Assembly (NCBI RefSeq): GCF_000517065.1
Contig: NZ_KI912105.1
Coordinates: forward strand, 3,596,058-3,660,057
Reading direction: 5' to 3'
Source of the DNA: Alkaliflexus imshenetskii DSM 15055
GTDB taxonomy: Bacteria > Bacteroidota > Bacteroidia > Bacteroidales > Marinilabiliaceae
Length of the DNA: 64,000 nucleotides
This document shows, one piece after another, positions 9,184 to 18,323 of the stretch. The notes beneath the pieces are model-generated. The model did no database searches, was not told the origin of the DNA, and saw nothing but the letters and a program-made list of their open reading frames with translations. Position 1 is the first letter of the stretch. Each line of letters starts with the position of its first letter. A program made the position numbers and the translations under genes.

Positions 9184-9993
9184 ATGATTAGAAAGTTGAT
9201 GTTGGTTTGTGCGGTATTTTTTTTAGTAACTCCTTTTAGTTTCACCTATACAACTGAATCCACACATGTTGGATCAGAGTTCTCCACCGAATTTGAAAAT
9301 TATATTGCGTTATTTTACGACAAGCTGCAAGGCGATGAAGGCAGACCTGCTTTCAATGTTTTTAAAAAAGCCATCACAGGATTTTTCCATCTCAAAACCA
9401 CCAATGCCATCTCAAATAATCTGTTAACCGTCATCGATTTCTCCTTGTCGTCAAACGATGAGCGTCTCTGGATTATTGATGTGGATAAAATGAAAGTGGT
9501 GCATCAGAGTCTTGTTTCTCACGGCCAGAACAGTGGTGAGTTGTTTGCCACAAAGTTCTCAAATACACCATCATCTTATCAGAGCAGTCTGGGATTTTAT
9601 GTTACTGGCAATATATATTATGGCCGTCACGGCATGTCACTGTATTTAGATGGCATGGAGGAAGGGATTAACGATAAGGCGCGTCAGCGTACCATTGTGA
9701 TGCACAGTGCCGATTATGTGAGTTATGATTTTATTCAACGTCATGGCCGTTTAGGGCGCAGCCACGGCTGTCCTGCCATCCCGCAAGTTGACCATGAACG
9801 CATTATTCGCCAGTTGGCTGGCGGCTCTTGCCTCTACATCTATCATCCCGAAAACCAATATCATCAAAAAACCAAATTGCAGGTGCGTGAAAAGGCCATT
9901 CAGGGTTTGTCGGCATTTTTCACAGAAACGCCATCATTTCTCGCTTCTAATCCTGAATTAAAGGCGGTTTTGTCTCTTCATGTGCAGTTGTAA
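9184..9993 (+). CDS. Secreted murein L,D-transpeptidase-like protein (YkuD_2 type)
   Basis: About 269 aa with an N-terminal signal peptide (MIRKLMLVCAVFFLVTPFSF). The reading frame is open back to 9052, inside the MFS gene, but the signal peptide favours the ATG at 9184; one at 9109 is the alternative. The catalytic region resembles YkuD_2 proteins: VSHGQNSG, then TIVMHSADYV with a candidate catalytic His, and RLGRSHGCPAIP with the likely catalytic Cys196 (short numbering). This suggests peptidoglycan cross-linking or remodelling in the periplasm. It is tail to tail with another L,D-transpeptidase 40 bp away. Confidence 0.82.
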   Translation: MIRKLMLVCAVFFLVTPFSFTYTTESTHVGSEFSTEFENYIALFYDKLQGDEGRPAFNVFKKAITGFFHLKTTNAISNNLLTVIDFSLSSNDERLWIIDVDKMKVVHQSLVSHGQNSGELFATKFSNTPSSYQSSLGFYVTGNIYYGRHGMSLYLDGMEEGINDKARQRTIVMHSADYVSYDFIQRHGRLGRSHGCPAIPQVDHERIIRQLAGGSCLYIYHPENQYHQKTKLQVREKAIQGLSAFFTETPSFLASNPELKAVLSLHVQL

Positions 9994-10033
9994 TCAGTAA
10001 ATATCAACAACCCATTTCGGATTTGTCGGATGG

Positions 10034-11707
10034 CTATTCGGTAGTTTCTTCTGAAAGGTGCTTCTTTCTGAGGGCTGTCAACAGCTGATTGTCACGGTCA
10101 TACACATCTCTCCTGAAATAGGCAGCACCATCTTCAGTTGCCATCGCCGTAAGGTAAATGATGTGTACGTGCACTGGTTTGTTAAGATGCACGGTTCGTT
10201 GTCGGCCTTGGTCTAACACTCGCTTAATATTTCCAGGCGTCCACGCTGGATCGCTGCTTAAGAGCCAATGAGTGAGTTCAATTGGCTTGTTAATGCGGAT
10301 GCAGCCTGAACTAAATGTACGGTCGGTGCGGCTAAAAAGGTTGCGGGTAGGTGTGTCATGGATGTAGACATTGTGCGGGTTCGGAAACATGAATTTGACA
10401 CGACCAAGGGCATTGTCGGCTCCCGGATCTTGTCTAATCATATAAGGAAATCCCGATTTGTTGGCTCTGCTCCAGTCAATGGTGGATGGATCCACCTCTT
10501 TGCCTGCGTTTGTTATCACGCGCATCCTCTTTTCTGTCAGATAGTTTTGATTTTTGGCTACCTCCGGAATCACATCATTTCGCAGTATGGTGGGAGGCAC
10601 TGTCCAGTCGGGATTCAGAACCAGATAAGTCATTAAACTACTAAACACAGGCGTTTTACGATAAGGTCTGCCCACAATGGCATCGCTCACAAGTACCAGA
10701 GTATCATTTTCAAAAGCTTGTAGCTCAAAGTTGGCTATGTTCACAATGATGTAACGCTGTCCCAAGTCTTCGCTGAGCCAACGCCATCGTTCCAGATTAA
10801 TTTCGATGGTGGCAATGCGTTCTTCAATGGGAATGTTGAGAATTTCGATGGTTTGCCGCCCTATTACTCCGTCACTTGTTAATCCGTTTCGTGTCTGAAA
10901 AATTTTCACATGACTCTCCAGGGTTCTGTCAAAATAGTTGGCGTCGGCCGAGTCGGGTCGTATCTCGCCTTGCGTAACAGACAGTCGCTTTCTCAACATG
11001 GCCACATCGGGATGCGTCATACCAAATTCCATCTTTTGTAAGTTGGTTTCAATCCGCTGCCATCCGCCATTTTCTGCCAATTGTTGATAAATAGCCAGCG
11101 CTTTGCGGAGGTTGTCATATTCATGGTGGTTGGGAGAAAGTTTTCGCAGGTTTTTTGTTACATTTTTAAGTGTAAGTGTGGAATCCAGAAACTGATTCCA
11201 TTCAATTTGTAAATCCCGGCGTGCGGCATTCCATTGTGGGTCAATTGTTTCAGCATCGGTTTTACCTCTGGCCAAATGCGATGATAACAACAGAAAGGCA
11301 TCGGTAAGTAAAAGCTCCAGCCGAACGATTTCTTCAGCTTCGGTATTTCGGGTGGAGACCATCTTATTATAGAGTTTCTCAATCTGAGTGAGGTGATAAT
11401 CCTCGGGGTTCAGACCATCCTGATTTATTGTGCGGATGAAATTGACGAACTGTTCTACGTTCTCTTTACTGTCCCATTTGACAGTTATAGGTTCACCGTC
11501 TTTCTGGTAAAGTGATGGCAGAATTTCGGGGCTGTAGAAGTGGTCACGTTCCATCGCCAGTGAATCTTCGTGTAGCGCCTCAATCTTCGATTTGAGTGTT
11601 TCCTGTACCTTATTCTTAAGTGCGCGCTGGCTGCAACTGCTGAAACCGAGCAGCAGAATTGCAACCATGCAGGATGTAAGCGGTTTTATGTATTTGGATT
11701 TTATCAT
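10034..11707 (-). CDS. L,D-transpeptidase, YcbB/LdtD-like, lipoprotein
   Basis: Periplasmic enzyme forming 3-3 cross-links in peptidoglycan, 557 aa. Lipobox GFSSC (Cys25), an N-terminal scaffold domain to about residue 220, a peptidoglycan-binding segment at about 230-290 (HPDVAMLRKRL through DGVIGRQTIEIL), then the YkuD catalytic domain. Active-site signs are His450 in NVYIHDTP and Cys469 in TFSSGCIRI. This three-part layout is that of E. coli YcbB/LdtD. In E. coli, LdtD gives beta-lactam bypass; that consequence here is inference only. Confidence 0.92.
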   Translation of the reverse strand: MIKSKYIKPLTSCMVAILLLGFSSCSQRALKNKVQETLKSKIEALHEDSLAMERDHFYSPEILPSLYQKDGEPITVKWDSKENVEQFVNFIRTINQDGLNPEDYHLTQIEKLYNKMVSTRNTEAEEIVRLELLLTDAFLLLSSHLARGKTDAETIDPQWNAARRDLQIEWNQFLDSTLTLKNVTKNLRKLSPNHHEYDNLRKALAIYQQLAENGGWQRIETNLQKMEFGMTHPDVAMLRKRLSVTQGEIRPDSADANYFDRTLESHVKIFQTRNGLTSDGVIGRQTIEILNIPIEERIATIEINLERWRWLSEDLGQRYIIVNIANFELQAFENDTLVLVSDAIVGRPYRKTPVFSSLMTYLVLNPDWTVPPTILRNDVIPEVAKNQNYLTEKRMRVITNAGKEVDPSTIDWSRANKSGFPYMIRQDPGADNALGRVKFMFPNPHNVYIHDTPTRNLFSRTDRTFSSGCIRINKPIELTHWLLSSDPAWTPGNIKRVLDQGRQRTVHLNKPVHVHIIYLTAMATEDGAAYFRRDVYDRDNQLLTALRKKHLSEETTE

Positions 11708-11820
11708 AGCAGTATTTCGTTTTTATGTTTTAAGCCCGCATTAACGAAGCCCGAAAGCACGAGCCTTCTATATGACCATTCGCCCTTTAAAATAATGGTT
11801 TTATGCGTAATTTGTTCAAT

Positions 11821-11869
11821 AAAACGCCGAAAAAATAATACAATTACATTCATACGGCGAGGCGTTTTT
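11821..11869 (-). terminator. Candidate terminator of the radical SAM gene
   Basis: AAAACGCC at 11821-11828 pairs with GGCGTTTT at 11861-11868 across a long loop. On the minus strand the stem is followed by ATTG rather than a pure T-run, so the efficiency is unsure. It lies about 70 bp past the stop codon at 11941. Confidence 0.45.
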
Positions 11870-11940
11870 CAACGTCTGACAGCAGGTGTGGATTGTATGG
11901 AATTTTACATCAAATAAATACAATTGGCAGCTAAACGGGT

Positions 11941-13746
11941 TTATTTTGCAAACCATTTTTTAGCAGGCCAGTCGAGGCAATGTCCATGCATGAAATTGTA
12001 TGTAGCTTTTCGCAGTGCTTCTCCTATGTGGTCAAGATCAATATTCTGATGGTCGGTAAAAGCAATCTCATTGTTGGCAAAGTTGTCGGGTTCTTTAACG
12101 ATGGATTCAGCACCATAATGTTGGGGGTTAAGTCCCGATGGACTATGCACCGTCATGGCATAGCGATGCCAAAAGGCTGACTGGATTACGCCTTCTTCAA
12201 ACATTTGGCGAACAGACTCAAGGCCTTCAATGGTTTCTTTCAATGTTTGTGTCGGAAAGCCATACATGAGGTAGGCGTGCACCATAATTCCATTTTCACT
12301 CAAGTGTCTTGCCGTGTTAAATGCTTGATCTACGGTTACGCCTTTATTTATAAGTTTGAGCAGTCGGTCAGAGGCAACCTCAATTCCACCCGAAACGGCA
12401 ATGCAACCGGCTCTGGCCATAAGTTGGCATAGGTCAGGTGTAAAGGTCTTTTCAAAACGGATGTTAGTCCACCAGCTGATGGTGAGTTTGCGTTTCAGAA
12501 TCTCTTCAGAGAGGGATTTTAGCAGGCGCGGAGGGGCTGCTTCATCGGTAAAATGGAAGCCGCTGCATCCGGTTTGTTTCATTACAGCTTCAATGTGGTC
12601 ACATATTCGTTCTGCCGGAAGCGCTTCATAACAGTTGATGTATGGCAGTGATGTGTCGCAAAAGGCGCATTTAGCCCAATAACAGCCATGTGCCAGTATG
12701 AGTTTGTTCCAACGGCCATCGCTCCACATTTTATGCATCGGGTTGGCCACCTCAATGGTTGATATGTAACTGTTGAGCAGCAGGTCGCTGTAGTCGGGAG
12801 CAGGCATCTCCACAAAAGGGATGCTAAGTTCTTTCCTGCCGGGATAAAACTCTACTGCTCTGTTTTTGTTTCGCCTAAATGTCTGGTGTAATGCTGAGGT
12901 ATCTTTTTTTTCTGTAAGATGGGATATTAGGGCTCTTAGTGCCGGTTCGCCATCGTCCAGAACAATGTAGTCTGCATAATCAAACACACGCCCATCTTTT
13001 AGCTGCCGCAATTCTGTACTCACAAAGCCACCGCCCCATACGATAGTGGTTTCCGGAGCATTTTTGCGGATGTGTTGGCTGCAACGAAAAGCACCCATTA
13101 AATTACCCGGGAAAGGGATTGAGAAACATACCATTTCGGGGTTAAATGTTTCACACTTTTCCTGAATAAGTTCAGACAGCCAAATGTCTGGCAAAGATTC
13201 GGGTTGCGACAGGGCAGTTAGCAGTGGATCAAGTTCAGGGAGACGCAGGCACAAATGTTCTGCATAGCGGCTCAATTCAAAGCTTGGTGTGATGGTCTCC
13301 TTTATGAAGTCAGCCAAATCTTCGATATAGAGTGTGGCCATGTGCTTGGCCATCTCACTATTTCCCAGCGCGCCAAATGCCCAATCAACATCGGCCATGT
13401 GCTCAAAACGCGAACCTTGAGGCAGCCATTCGCCATTGCAGATGCGCATTGCCAGGGTCGGTTCCTTGCCCTGCAGATACCGCATCACCATCTCTATTGT
13501 ATCAATATATTCATTTTGGCGGATTAGCATTTGCCGGGCACTGCGCGAGGTCTTACGGCTTGTTTTGCAATTTTGAAATATCGAAGTGAGTCCTTGTTTC
13601 GAGAATATTCTGTTGATGAGTTCAATGCCCAAATCAGCCTGAAACACAGTATGACCTTCAGATACCAGAAAGCCTTTCAGGTAAGGGGTTGCCGGATACG
13701 GGGTGTTCAATTGCGTGAGTGGTGGCGTAATCAGGAGGATTCTCAT
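11941..13746 (-). CDS. B12-binding radical SAM protein of unknown substrate
   Basis: A 601-aa protein with the layout of cobalamin-dependent radical SAM enzymes. The N-terminal 270 residues look like a B12-binding fold (MRILLITPPL start, TIVWGGGFVS near 234, DYIVLDDGEPAL near 259). The radical SAM core begins with Cys355, Cys360 and Cys363 in HGCYWAKCAFCD. The first gap has four residues, a CX4CX2C spacing instead of the common CX3CX2C. Later signs are AVSGGIEVASDRLLKLINKG and AYLMYGFPTQTLKETIEG, typical of the SAM-binding half. No pathway neighbours reveal the substrate. A -7-like TATGTTTG (minus, 13773-13766) sits just upstream of the start. Confidence 0.85.
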   Translation of the reverse strand: MRILLITPPLTQLNTPYPATPYLKGFLVSEGHTVFQADLGIELINRIFSKQGLTSIFQNCKTSRKTSRSARQMLIRQNEYIDTIEMVMRYLQGKEPTLAMRICNGEWLPQGSRFEHMADVDWAFGALGNSEMAKHMATLYIEDLADFIKETITPSFELSRYAEHLCLRLPELDPLLTALSQPESLPDIWLSELIQEKCETFNPEMVCFSIPFPGNLMGAFRCSQHIRKNAPETTIVWGGGFVSTELRQLKDGRVFDYADYIVLDDGEPALRALISHLTEKKDTSALHQTFRRNKNRAVEFYPGRKELSIPFVEMPAPDYSDLLLNSYISTIEVANPMHKMWSDGRWNKLILAHGCYWAKCAFCDTSLPYINCYEALPAERICDHIEAVMKQTGCSGFHFTDEAAPPRLLKSLSEEILKRKLTISWWTNIRFEKTFTPDLCQLMARAGCIAVSGGIEVASDRLLKLINKGVTVDQAFNTARHLSENGIMVHAYLMYGFPTQTLKETIEGLESVRQMFEEGVIQSAFWHRYAMTVHSPSGLNPQHYGAESIVKEPDNFANNEIAFTDHQNIDLDHIGEALRKATYNFMHGHCLDWPAKKWFAK

Positions 13747-14142
13747 AGACAGTTACTCTTTTTTGCAAACATAGCTATTTTTGACCATAGCACCGACCTT
13801 TAATCACTCACCGGGAGATTATTGGTGGCTGGCAAATCAAGTGAAATCAGGTGTTACAACTGTTGGGGATGTTAAATTGGTTTTTAATTCAATTTACTTG
13901 TCATAAAATATTGCTTGTTGGTCAAATATTTCTTAATTTGATGAAAAGATATCTCGTTCCTTGTAACGAACCGATGCCCTCAAGCGTATAATATAATAAC
14001 AGCAGGGCAAATCAGAGAATAACATTCGTTCTTTGTTTCTGTGTAAAGGAGTTGGTCGTGGCGTATGTGAAAAGTTACATTCAGCCTGCTTATCGGGTTC
14101 TCATATCCGGATAATTTTCATCTTTTAAATGGAGGAACGGTC
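13747..14142. other. Intergenic region upstream of the Trp-Met repeat gene
   Basis: Roughly 400 bp without a credible gene. CAAACATA at 13766-13773 is a possible minus-strand -7 box (TATGTTTG) for the radical SAM gene. GCCCT and AGGGC around 13976-14007 could form a small stem. The end carries a strong ribosome binding site for the next gene. Confidence 0.45.
14131..14138 (+). promoter_or_regulatory. Strong Shine-Dalgarno site GGAGGAAC
   Basis: GGAGGAAC ends four bases before the ATG at 14143. Strong Shine-Dalgarno sites are rare in Bacteroidota and absent at the other starts I checked in this window, so this supports both the start choice and efficient translation. Confidence 0.6.
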
Positions 14143-14718
14143 ATGAAAACGAGAGCAACTTTCCTAAAACTTTTCGCCGGTGCGATAATGATTACATTCA
14201 TACACCTCGCCGGTTTGTCGCAGGAGCAAATGGTTTCTGACCACAAAGCGTCAGAGCCGATGTATTTCAGTTACATGTATAATAGTACAATCGCATTTGA
14301 GGAGCCGGTTGCTTTGGAAAAATGGATGTTATGCGATTTGGCGTTTGGAAATTTCAGAGATGTCTGTTTTTTCATTGAGGAATGGATGATGGATAACATG
14401 GCAGAGGAGTTGTTCATGATTCGAGACATGATGGAACTCTCGGACTGGATGCTACCCACTGATGAGCGTATCGATTTTGAGATTGCATTTATGGAGTGGA
14501 TGTTTGATTTTGAGCCGGAGGTGGTGGATGAATTACTTCACCGCAATGAACTGCCCGATGTTGAAAAGTGGATGTTTGAATCGGATCAAATCGCTGAACT
14601 ATCACCCTGGGAAGCATCAATTGATTTAATACCCTGGATGTGGTGTGTTGAGTTTGGTTTTGTGGATCCGGATTCGGAAGTTGAGAATTGGATGTTTAGT
14701 GCCTTTTCAATGAATTAA
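14143..14718 (+). CDS. Secreted acidic protein with seven Trp-Met repeats, unknown function
   Basis: I do not recognise this 191-aa protein. An N-terminal signal peptide (about residues 1-27, hydrophobic core GAIMITFIHLAG) is followed by a very acidic, methionine- and tryptophan-rich body. A motif of the form [hydrophobic]-E-K/E/N-W-M-F/L recurs at Trp61, 81, 102, 119, 143, 165 and 183, spaced 17-24 residues apart: EKWML, EEWMM, SDWML, MEWMF, EKWMF, IPWMW, ENWMF. The codons TGGATG are conserved in all seven while the intervening sequence is not, which suggests selection on the motif. It has a strong ribosome binding site, its own terminator and no operon partner, so it is probably a well-expressed stand-alone gene. 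No catalytic motif, lipobox or sorting domain is visible. Confidence 0.8.
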   Translation: MKTRATFLKLFAGAIMITFIHLAGLSQEQMVSDHKASEPMYFSYMYNSTIAFEEPVALEKWMLCDLAFGNFRDVCFFIEEWMMDNMAEELFMIRDMMELSDWMLPTDERIDFEIAFMEWMFDFEPEVVDELLHRNELPDVEKWMFESDQIAELSPWEASIDLIPWMWCVEFGFVDPDSEVENWMFSAFSMN

Positions 14719-14817
14719 CTGCAATTCACATTTTAATCGTTTTTGACCGGGACTTTCATAAAGTGTTGTTAAAGGTTTGAGAAACAGATAAGATTTTGAT
14801 TCTATGGGGATTGTGAT

Positions 14818-14845
14818 GAGCAGATTGTCTTCGGACAGTCTGCTC
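14818..14845 (+). terminator. Intrinsic terminator with TTCG loop
   Basis: GAGCAGATTGTC pairs with GACAGTCTGCTC (12 bp, one wobble) around a TTCG tetraloop. A short TTTT follows a few bases later. It lies 100 bp past the Trp-Met repeat gene. Confidence 0.75.
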
Positions 14846-15001
14846 TCATAGTTTTGTAGCGTTTAGTATTTCGCTCATTGCACGGAGATGAATTTTATTT
14901 AAACAATTTACTGGAAGATGATTGGCTGTTGTGGGTAATCAATGATTTATATATTTTTAGACTCTTTTTAATAAACGTTTTAATTTACCAACAATTCGCA
15001 A

Positions 15002-15727
15002 ATGAAAGGTAAAAAGGTAGTGGTTACAGGCGGAGCCAACGGCATCGGGTATGCCATTGCTGAAGCTTTTGCCTCGCTCAGTGCAGAAGTGTGGGTTGTG
15101 GATAAGGATGAAGCAGGCATTCGTCCGCTTTTGGCTAGGTATGGCTCATTGCGCTTCACGAAGCTGGATATTTCTAACTCAGATGACATTGTTACTTTTT
15201 TTCAACGCCTTCATGACGATTGGGGCTTTTGCGATGTGCTGGTCAACAACGCTGGCGTGAGTTGTTTTTCTGAGTTGGAGGCTTGTTCAACTGCATTCTG
15301 GGATGATGTGATTGCGGTAAACCTTCGGGCGCCATTTGTTTTTGCCAGGGAATTTGCACGGTTACATCCCAAGGGTTGTTATGGACGAATCGTCAACATA
15401 GCCTCGACCCGTTACATAATGTCAGAACCCGGAGGTGAAGCCTATGGTGCCTCAAAGGGTGGTTTGGTATCGCTCACACACGCATTGGCAAACTCGTTGG
15501 CAGGAACCGGCATCACTGTAAATTGTATTGCTCCCGGATGGATACATACGGGAAACAAGGATGAACTTTCGGAGGCAGATCATGCACAGCATCCTTCAGC
15601 AAGAGTTGGGACATCCGCCGATGTGGCTCGTATTGTGATGTTTTTATGCCAACCCGATAACGATTTCATCAATGGTGAAGAGATTCGTGCCGATGGCGGA
15701 ATGACCAGGAAGATGATTTATATTTGA
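15002..15727 (+). CDS. Short-chain dehydrogenase/reductase
   Basis: NAD(P)-dependent oxidoreductase of the classical SDR family, 241 aa. The cofactor motif TGGANGIG is at residues 9-16, LDIS near 55, NNAG at 82-85, and the catalytic set is Ser135, Tyr148 and Lys152 (YGASK). Asp34 or Asp36 after the second strand (VVDKD) favours NAD over NADP. The C-terminus ends in the usual GGMT block. The substrate cannot be read from the sequence. It lies 98 bp upstream of a GH5 gene on the same strand, so a sugar-related substrate is possible. Confidence 0.88.
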   Translation: MKGKKVVVTGGANGIGYAIAEAFASLSAEVWVVDKDEAGIRPLLARYGSLRFTKLDISNSDDIVTFFQRLHDDWGFCDVLVNNAGVSCFSELEACSTAFWDDVIAVNLRAPFVFAREFARLHPKGCYGRIVNIASTRYIMSEPGGEAYGASKGGLVSLTHALANSLAGTGITVNCIAPGWIHTGNKDELSEADHAQHPSARVGTSADVARIVMFLCQPDNDFINGEEIRADGGMTRKMIYI

Positions 15728-15825
15728 TATTCAATTTCCGGGTTCCTGTTTTTCTTGTTTATCAGCTTATATGGTGATTTATGCCAAATCTTTAGTGTTA
15801 TATTTTACACCTAATTCAAATTTCT

Positions 15826-17547
15826 ATGAAAAGAGTTTTTACACTGTGTTTTTTAAGTATTTACATTTTTTTATCCATGTTTGCTCAAAATCGCGAGAAT
15901 GCTTTTGAGGTGAATCAGCGATTAGGACGTGGCATCAATATGGGTAATGCATTTGAAGCACCATCTGAAACAGCTTGGAGCAACCCCTGGAAGCCCGAGT
16001 ATTTTGACATCATGGAAGATCTGGGCTTTAAACACGTGCGCATACCGATTCGCTGGGAGCCGGCCGATCGCAGCATGGCGAATGCGCCCTACACCATTTA
16101 TCCCGTGTTTCTGCAACGTATAAAGGAGGTGGTTGATAAAGCTCTTGACAATGGTATGATGGCCATCATCAATATGCACCATCACGAAGATTTTTTTGCA
16201 GATCCGGCTGGTCAAATGCCGCGTTTTCTGGCTCAGTGGCAACAAATTGCTGATTTCTTTAAAGATTATCCTGAGGATTTACTCTTTGAGGTGTTTAACG
16301 AGCCGCATGGCAACATCACACCCGCCATGTGGAATACCATGTTCTCCGATGCGCTGGATGTGATACGCGTGACCAATCCCAACCGGGTAGTACTGATGGG
16401 AACAGCCGATTTTGGCGGGTTAAGCGGGGTGCAGCACATTGTTTTGCCTGATGATGAAAACATCATTCTGTCGGTACATTATTACAGTCCGTTTGAGTTT
16501 ACACATCAGGGCGCAGAGTGGGTAGGTTCACATACCAATGAATGGCTGGGAACAAAATGGAATGATACACGCGCTGAGCGGGAGTTAGTGATAAGCGAGT
16601 TTGCCGGAACCATCGCATTTTCAAAAAATCAGAAAATACCCATTCACGTGGGAGAGTTTGGTGCATACAGCAAGGCTGATATGGCATCCAGAGCTCGCTG
16701 GACTACCTTTATGGCCAGATGGTTCGAGGAGCAGGGTTTTAGCTGGGCATACTGGGAGTTTAGTGCTGGGTATGGTATTTATAATCCACAAAATGGGTCA
16801 CTCTACACTCCTCTGGTTGATGCACTTTTAAATAATGAAATGCCCGAACCGGTGGAGGTGGTTTCAACTCCAATATATCAAAGCGACTTTACCTCAGGAA
16901 ATACAGGCTGGTTCTTGAACATTCAGGGTGGTGCACAAGGCAATTTGTCGAATAACGGGACTAGCCTCGTAGCTGCAGTAAATCTTGCCGGAACTCAAAG
17001 CTGGCATGCACAGCTCACCAAAGGCAATATATCATTGCAAAAAGATAAAACATACCGAATTGTAATCAGAGGTTCCTCGCCGCAAGGCCGTGCCTGTACC
17101 GTGTACCTCGGTAGAAGTGTTGATCCCTGGGATGCGTATAGCGATTATTACGCGATAAGCTTTGGAACTGAGGAACGCGAATTCTCCTATACTTTTACCA
17201 TGAGTAAGGCTTCGGATGCGGCCGCCAGATTGGCATTTGATTTGGGCACAGCAGCCGGAACGATCAACCTTAAGGAGGTTAGGGTAGAGCTGATTGAACT
17301 TGCAAGCTCTTCACCCGATTATCTTTTGCCCGATGTGCGTGTTTTCCCTAATCCGGTGATTGACAGTTTTTTTGTGACTGATGGAAGCGATAGCGACAGA
17401 TTGATGCTATATGATGCCGCCGGAAAGGCGCTTTTGTCAGTTTCCGGAACAACCGGAGGAATCAATGTGTCTCACCTGCCAAAAGGGTTTTATTTGGTGG
17501 AGTTGGTTCGAAACGGACAGCGATTTGTTTTTAAACTGGTTAAATAA
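15826..17547 (+). CDS. GH5 endoglucanase-like protein with C-terminal T9SS sorting domain
   Basis: Secreted glycanase, 573 aa. After a signal peptide (to about Ala20) comes a GH5 catalytic domain (about 25-340) opening with LGRGINMGNAFEAP, a cellulase signature. The acid/base is Glu159 in FEVFNEP and the nucleophile Glu277 in IHVGEFGA; HHHED near 118 and SVHYYSPFEFT near 216 are further GH5 marks. A beta-sandwich of about 150 residues (350-495) resembles a carbohydrate-binding module. The last 70 residues (VRVFPNPV to FVFKLVK) form a type IX secretion sorting domain, so the enzyme should be exported to the surface or medium. Cellulose or beta-glucan is the likely substrate. Confidence 0.9.
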   Translation: MKRVFTLCFLSIYIFLSMFAQNRENAFEVNQRLGRGINMGNAFEAPSETAWSNPWKPEYFDIMEDLGFKHVRIPIRWEPADRSMANAPYTIYPVFLQRIKEVVDKALDNGMMAIINMHHHEDFFADPAGQMPRFLAQWQQIADFFKDYPEDLLFEVFNEPHGNITPAMWNTMFSDALDVIRVTNPNRVVLMGTADFGGLSGVQHIVLPDDENIILSVHYYSPFEFTHQGAEWVGSHTNEWLGTKWNDTRAERELVISEFAGTIAFSKNQKIPIHVGEFGAYSKADMASRARWTTFMARWFEEQGFSWAYWEFSAGYGIYNPQNGSLYTPLVDALLNNEMPEPVEVVSTPIYQSDFTSGNTGWFLNIQGGAQGNLSNNGTSLVAAVNLAGTQSWHAQLTKGNISLQKDKTYRIVIRGSSPQGRACTVYLGRSVDPWDAYSDYYAISFGTEEREFSYTFTMSKASDAAARLAFDLGTAAGTINLKEVRVELIELASSSPDYLLPDVRVFPNPVIDSFFVTDGSDSDRLMLYDAAGKALLSVSGTTGGINVSHLPKGFYLVELVRNGQRFVFKLVK

Positions 17548-17566
17548 CAGAGTCAGATAAAAGTTG

Positions 17567-17609
17567 AAAACGGATTTATGATATCAAGAAGAGATCATAA
17601 ATCCGTTTT
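17567..17609. terminator. Bidirectional intrinsic terminator, 16-bp perfect stem
   Basis: AAAACGGATTTATGAT (17567-17582) is perfectly complementary to ATCATAAATCCGTTTT (17594-17609) with an 11-base loop. It lies between the convergent GH5 and thioredoxin-like genes, and both ends give a T-run. Confidence 0.85.
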
Positions 17610-17650
17610 CTGTTTTAAGTGATTTTTTGCCTTCACAGGCAGTTAATTCG

Positions 17651-18232
17651 TTATATAAGATCGCAGGCATCGGCTGGCATCCAGTGTGCATCTTTACCAT
17701 CCCATTTTACGTTACACCCAATGGGGTTTGTCATTGTAAGCGGAGGTTCCTGACCCGATGTGAGTGCCTCAAGCACATTGTCTAAAGTGTTTTCAGTCAT
17801 TCTTGATGTGTCACGGGGAGAGTCCACTCCACGCCCTGTGTAAACCAGCTCTCTTTCATTATTGAAAACAAAAAAATGTGGCGTACGCAGCGCACCATAC
17901 TTCAATGCCACTTCCTGACTTTCATCGTGCAGATAAATCCAAGGGAATTTAAACTCATCCATGCGCTTAACCATGTTTGGGAAACTATCCTCTTCGTAAG
18001 TGTTTCGGCTGTTTGAGTTTATTCCAACAAATTTCACACTTTTGTCTGAATATTTCAAAGCGGTGCTGCGCGTGACTTCATCTGAGCCCACAACATATGG
18101 ACAATGGTTGCATGTAAAGAAGATTACAAGCCATTTCGCATCGCTGAAATTGTTGAGCGAATAATTTTTGCCGTCGGTTGCCGGAAGCGTAAAATCCGGC
18201 GCTTTCTTTCCTATTTCGATTGTAAATGACAT
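17651..18232 (-). CDS. Thioredoxin-fold protein, redoxin/AhpC-TSA type, CxxC
   Basis: About 193 aa, starting at the ATG at 18232 ([14 protein letters not shown]); the frame is open to an upstream ATG at 18280, but the added 16 residues do not look like protein N-terminal sequence of this family. The fold signs are [13 protein letters not shown], then [11 protein letters not shown] with Cys41 and Cys44 as a thioredoxin-like CxxC pair. Related cytoplasmic proteins are annotated as thioredoxin family or redoxin-domain proteins; the partner is unknown. It is divergent from hemF. Confidence 0.85.
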   Translation of the reverse strand: MSFTIEIGKKAPDFTLPATDGKNYSLNNFSDAKWLVIFFTCNHCPYVVGSDEVTRSTALKYSDKSVKFVGINSNSRNTYEEDSFPNMVKRMDEFKFPWIYLHDESQEVALKYGALRTPHFFVFNNERELVYTGRGVDSPRDTSRMTENTLDNVLEALTSGQEPPLTMTNPIGCNVKWDGKDAHWMPADACDLI

Positions 18233-18323
18233 AACTTTTTGGTTTTTGTTGTTTCTAATGGGTAAACAACTTGATGCCAAAATGGTTTTATCTGCATGTT
18301 TTCAACTTTAATGTGTTGTATAG

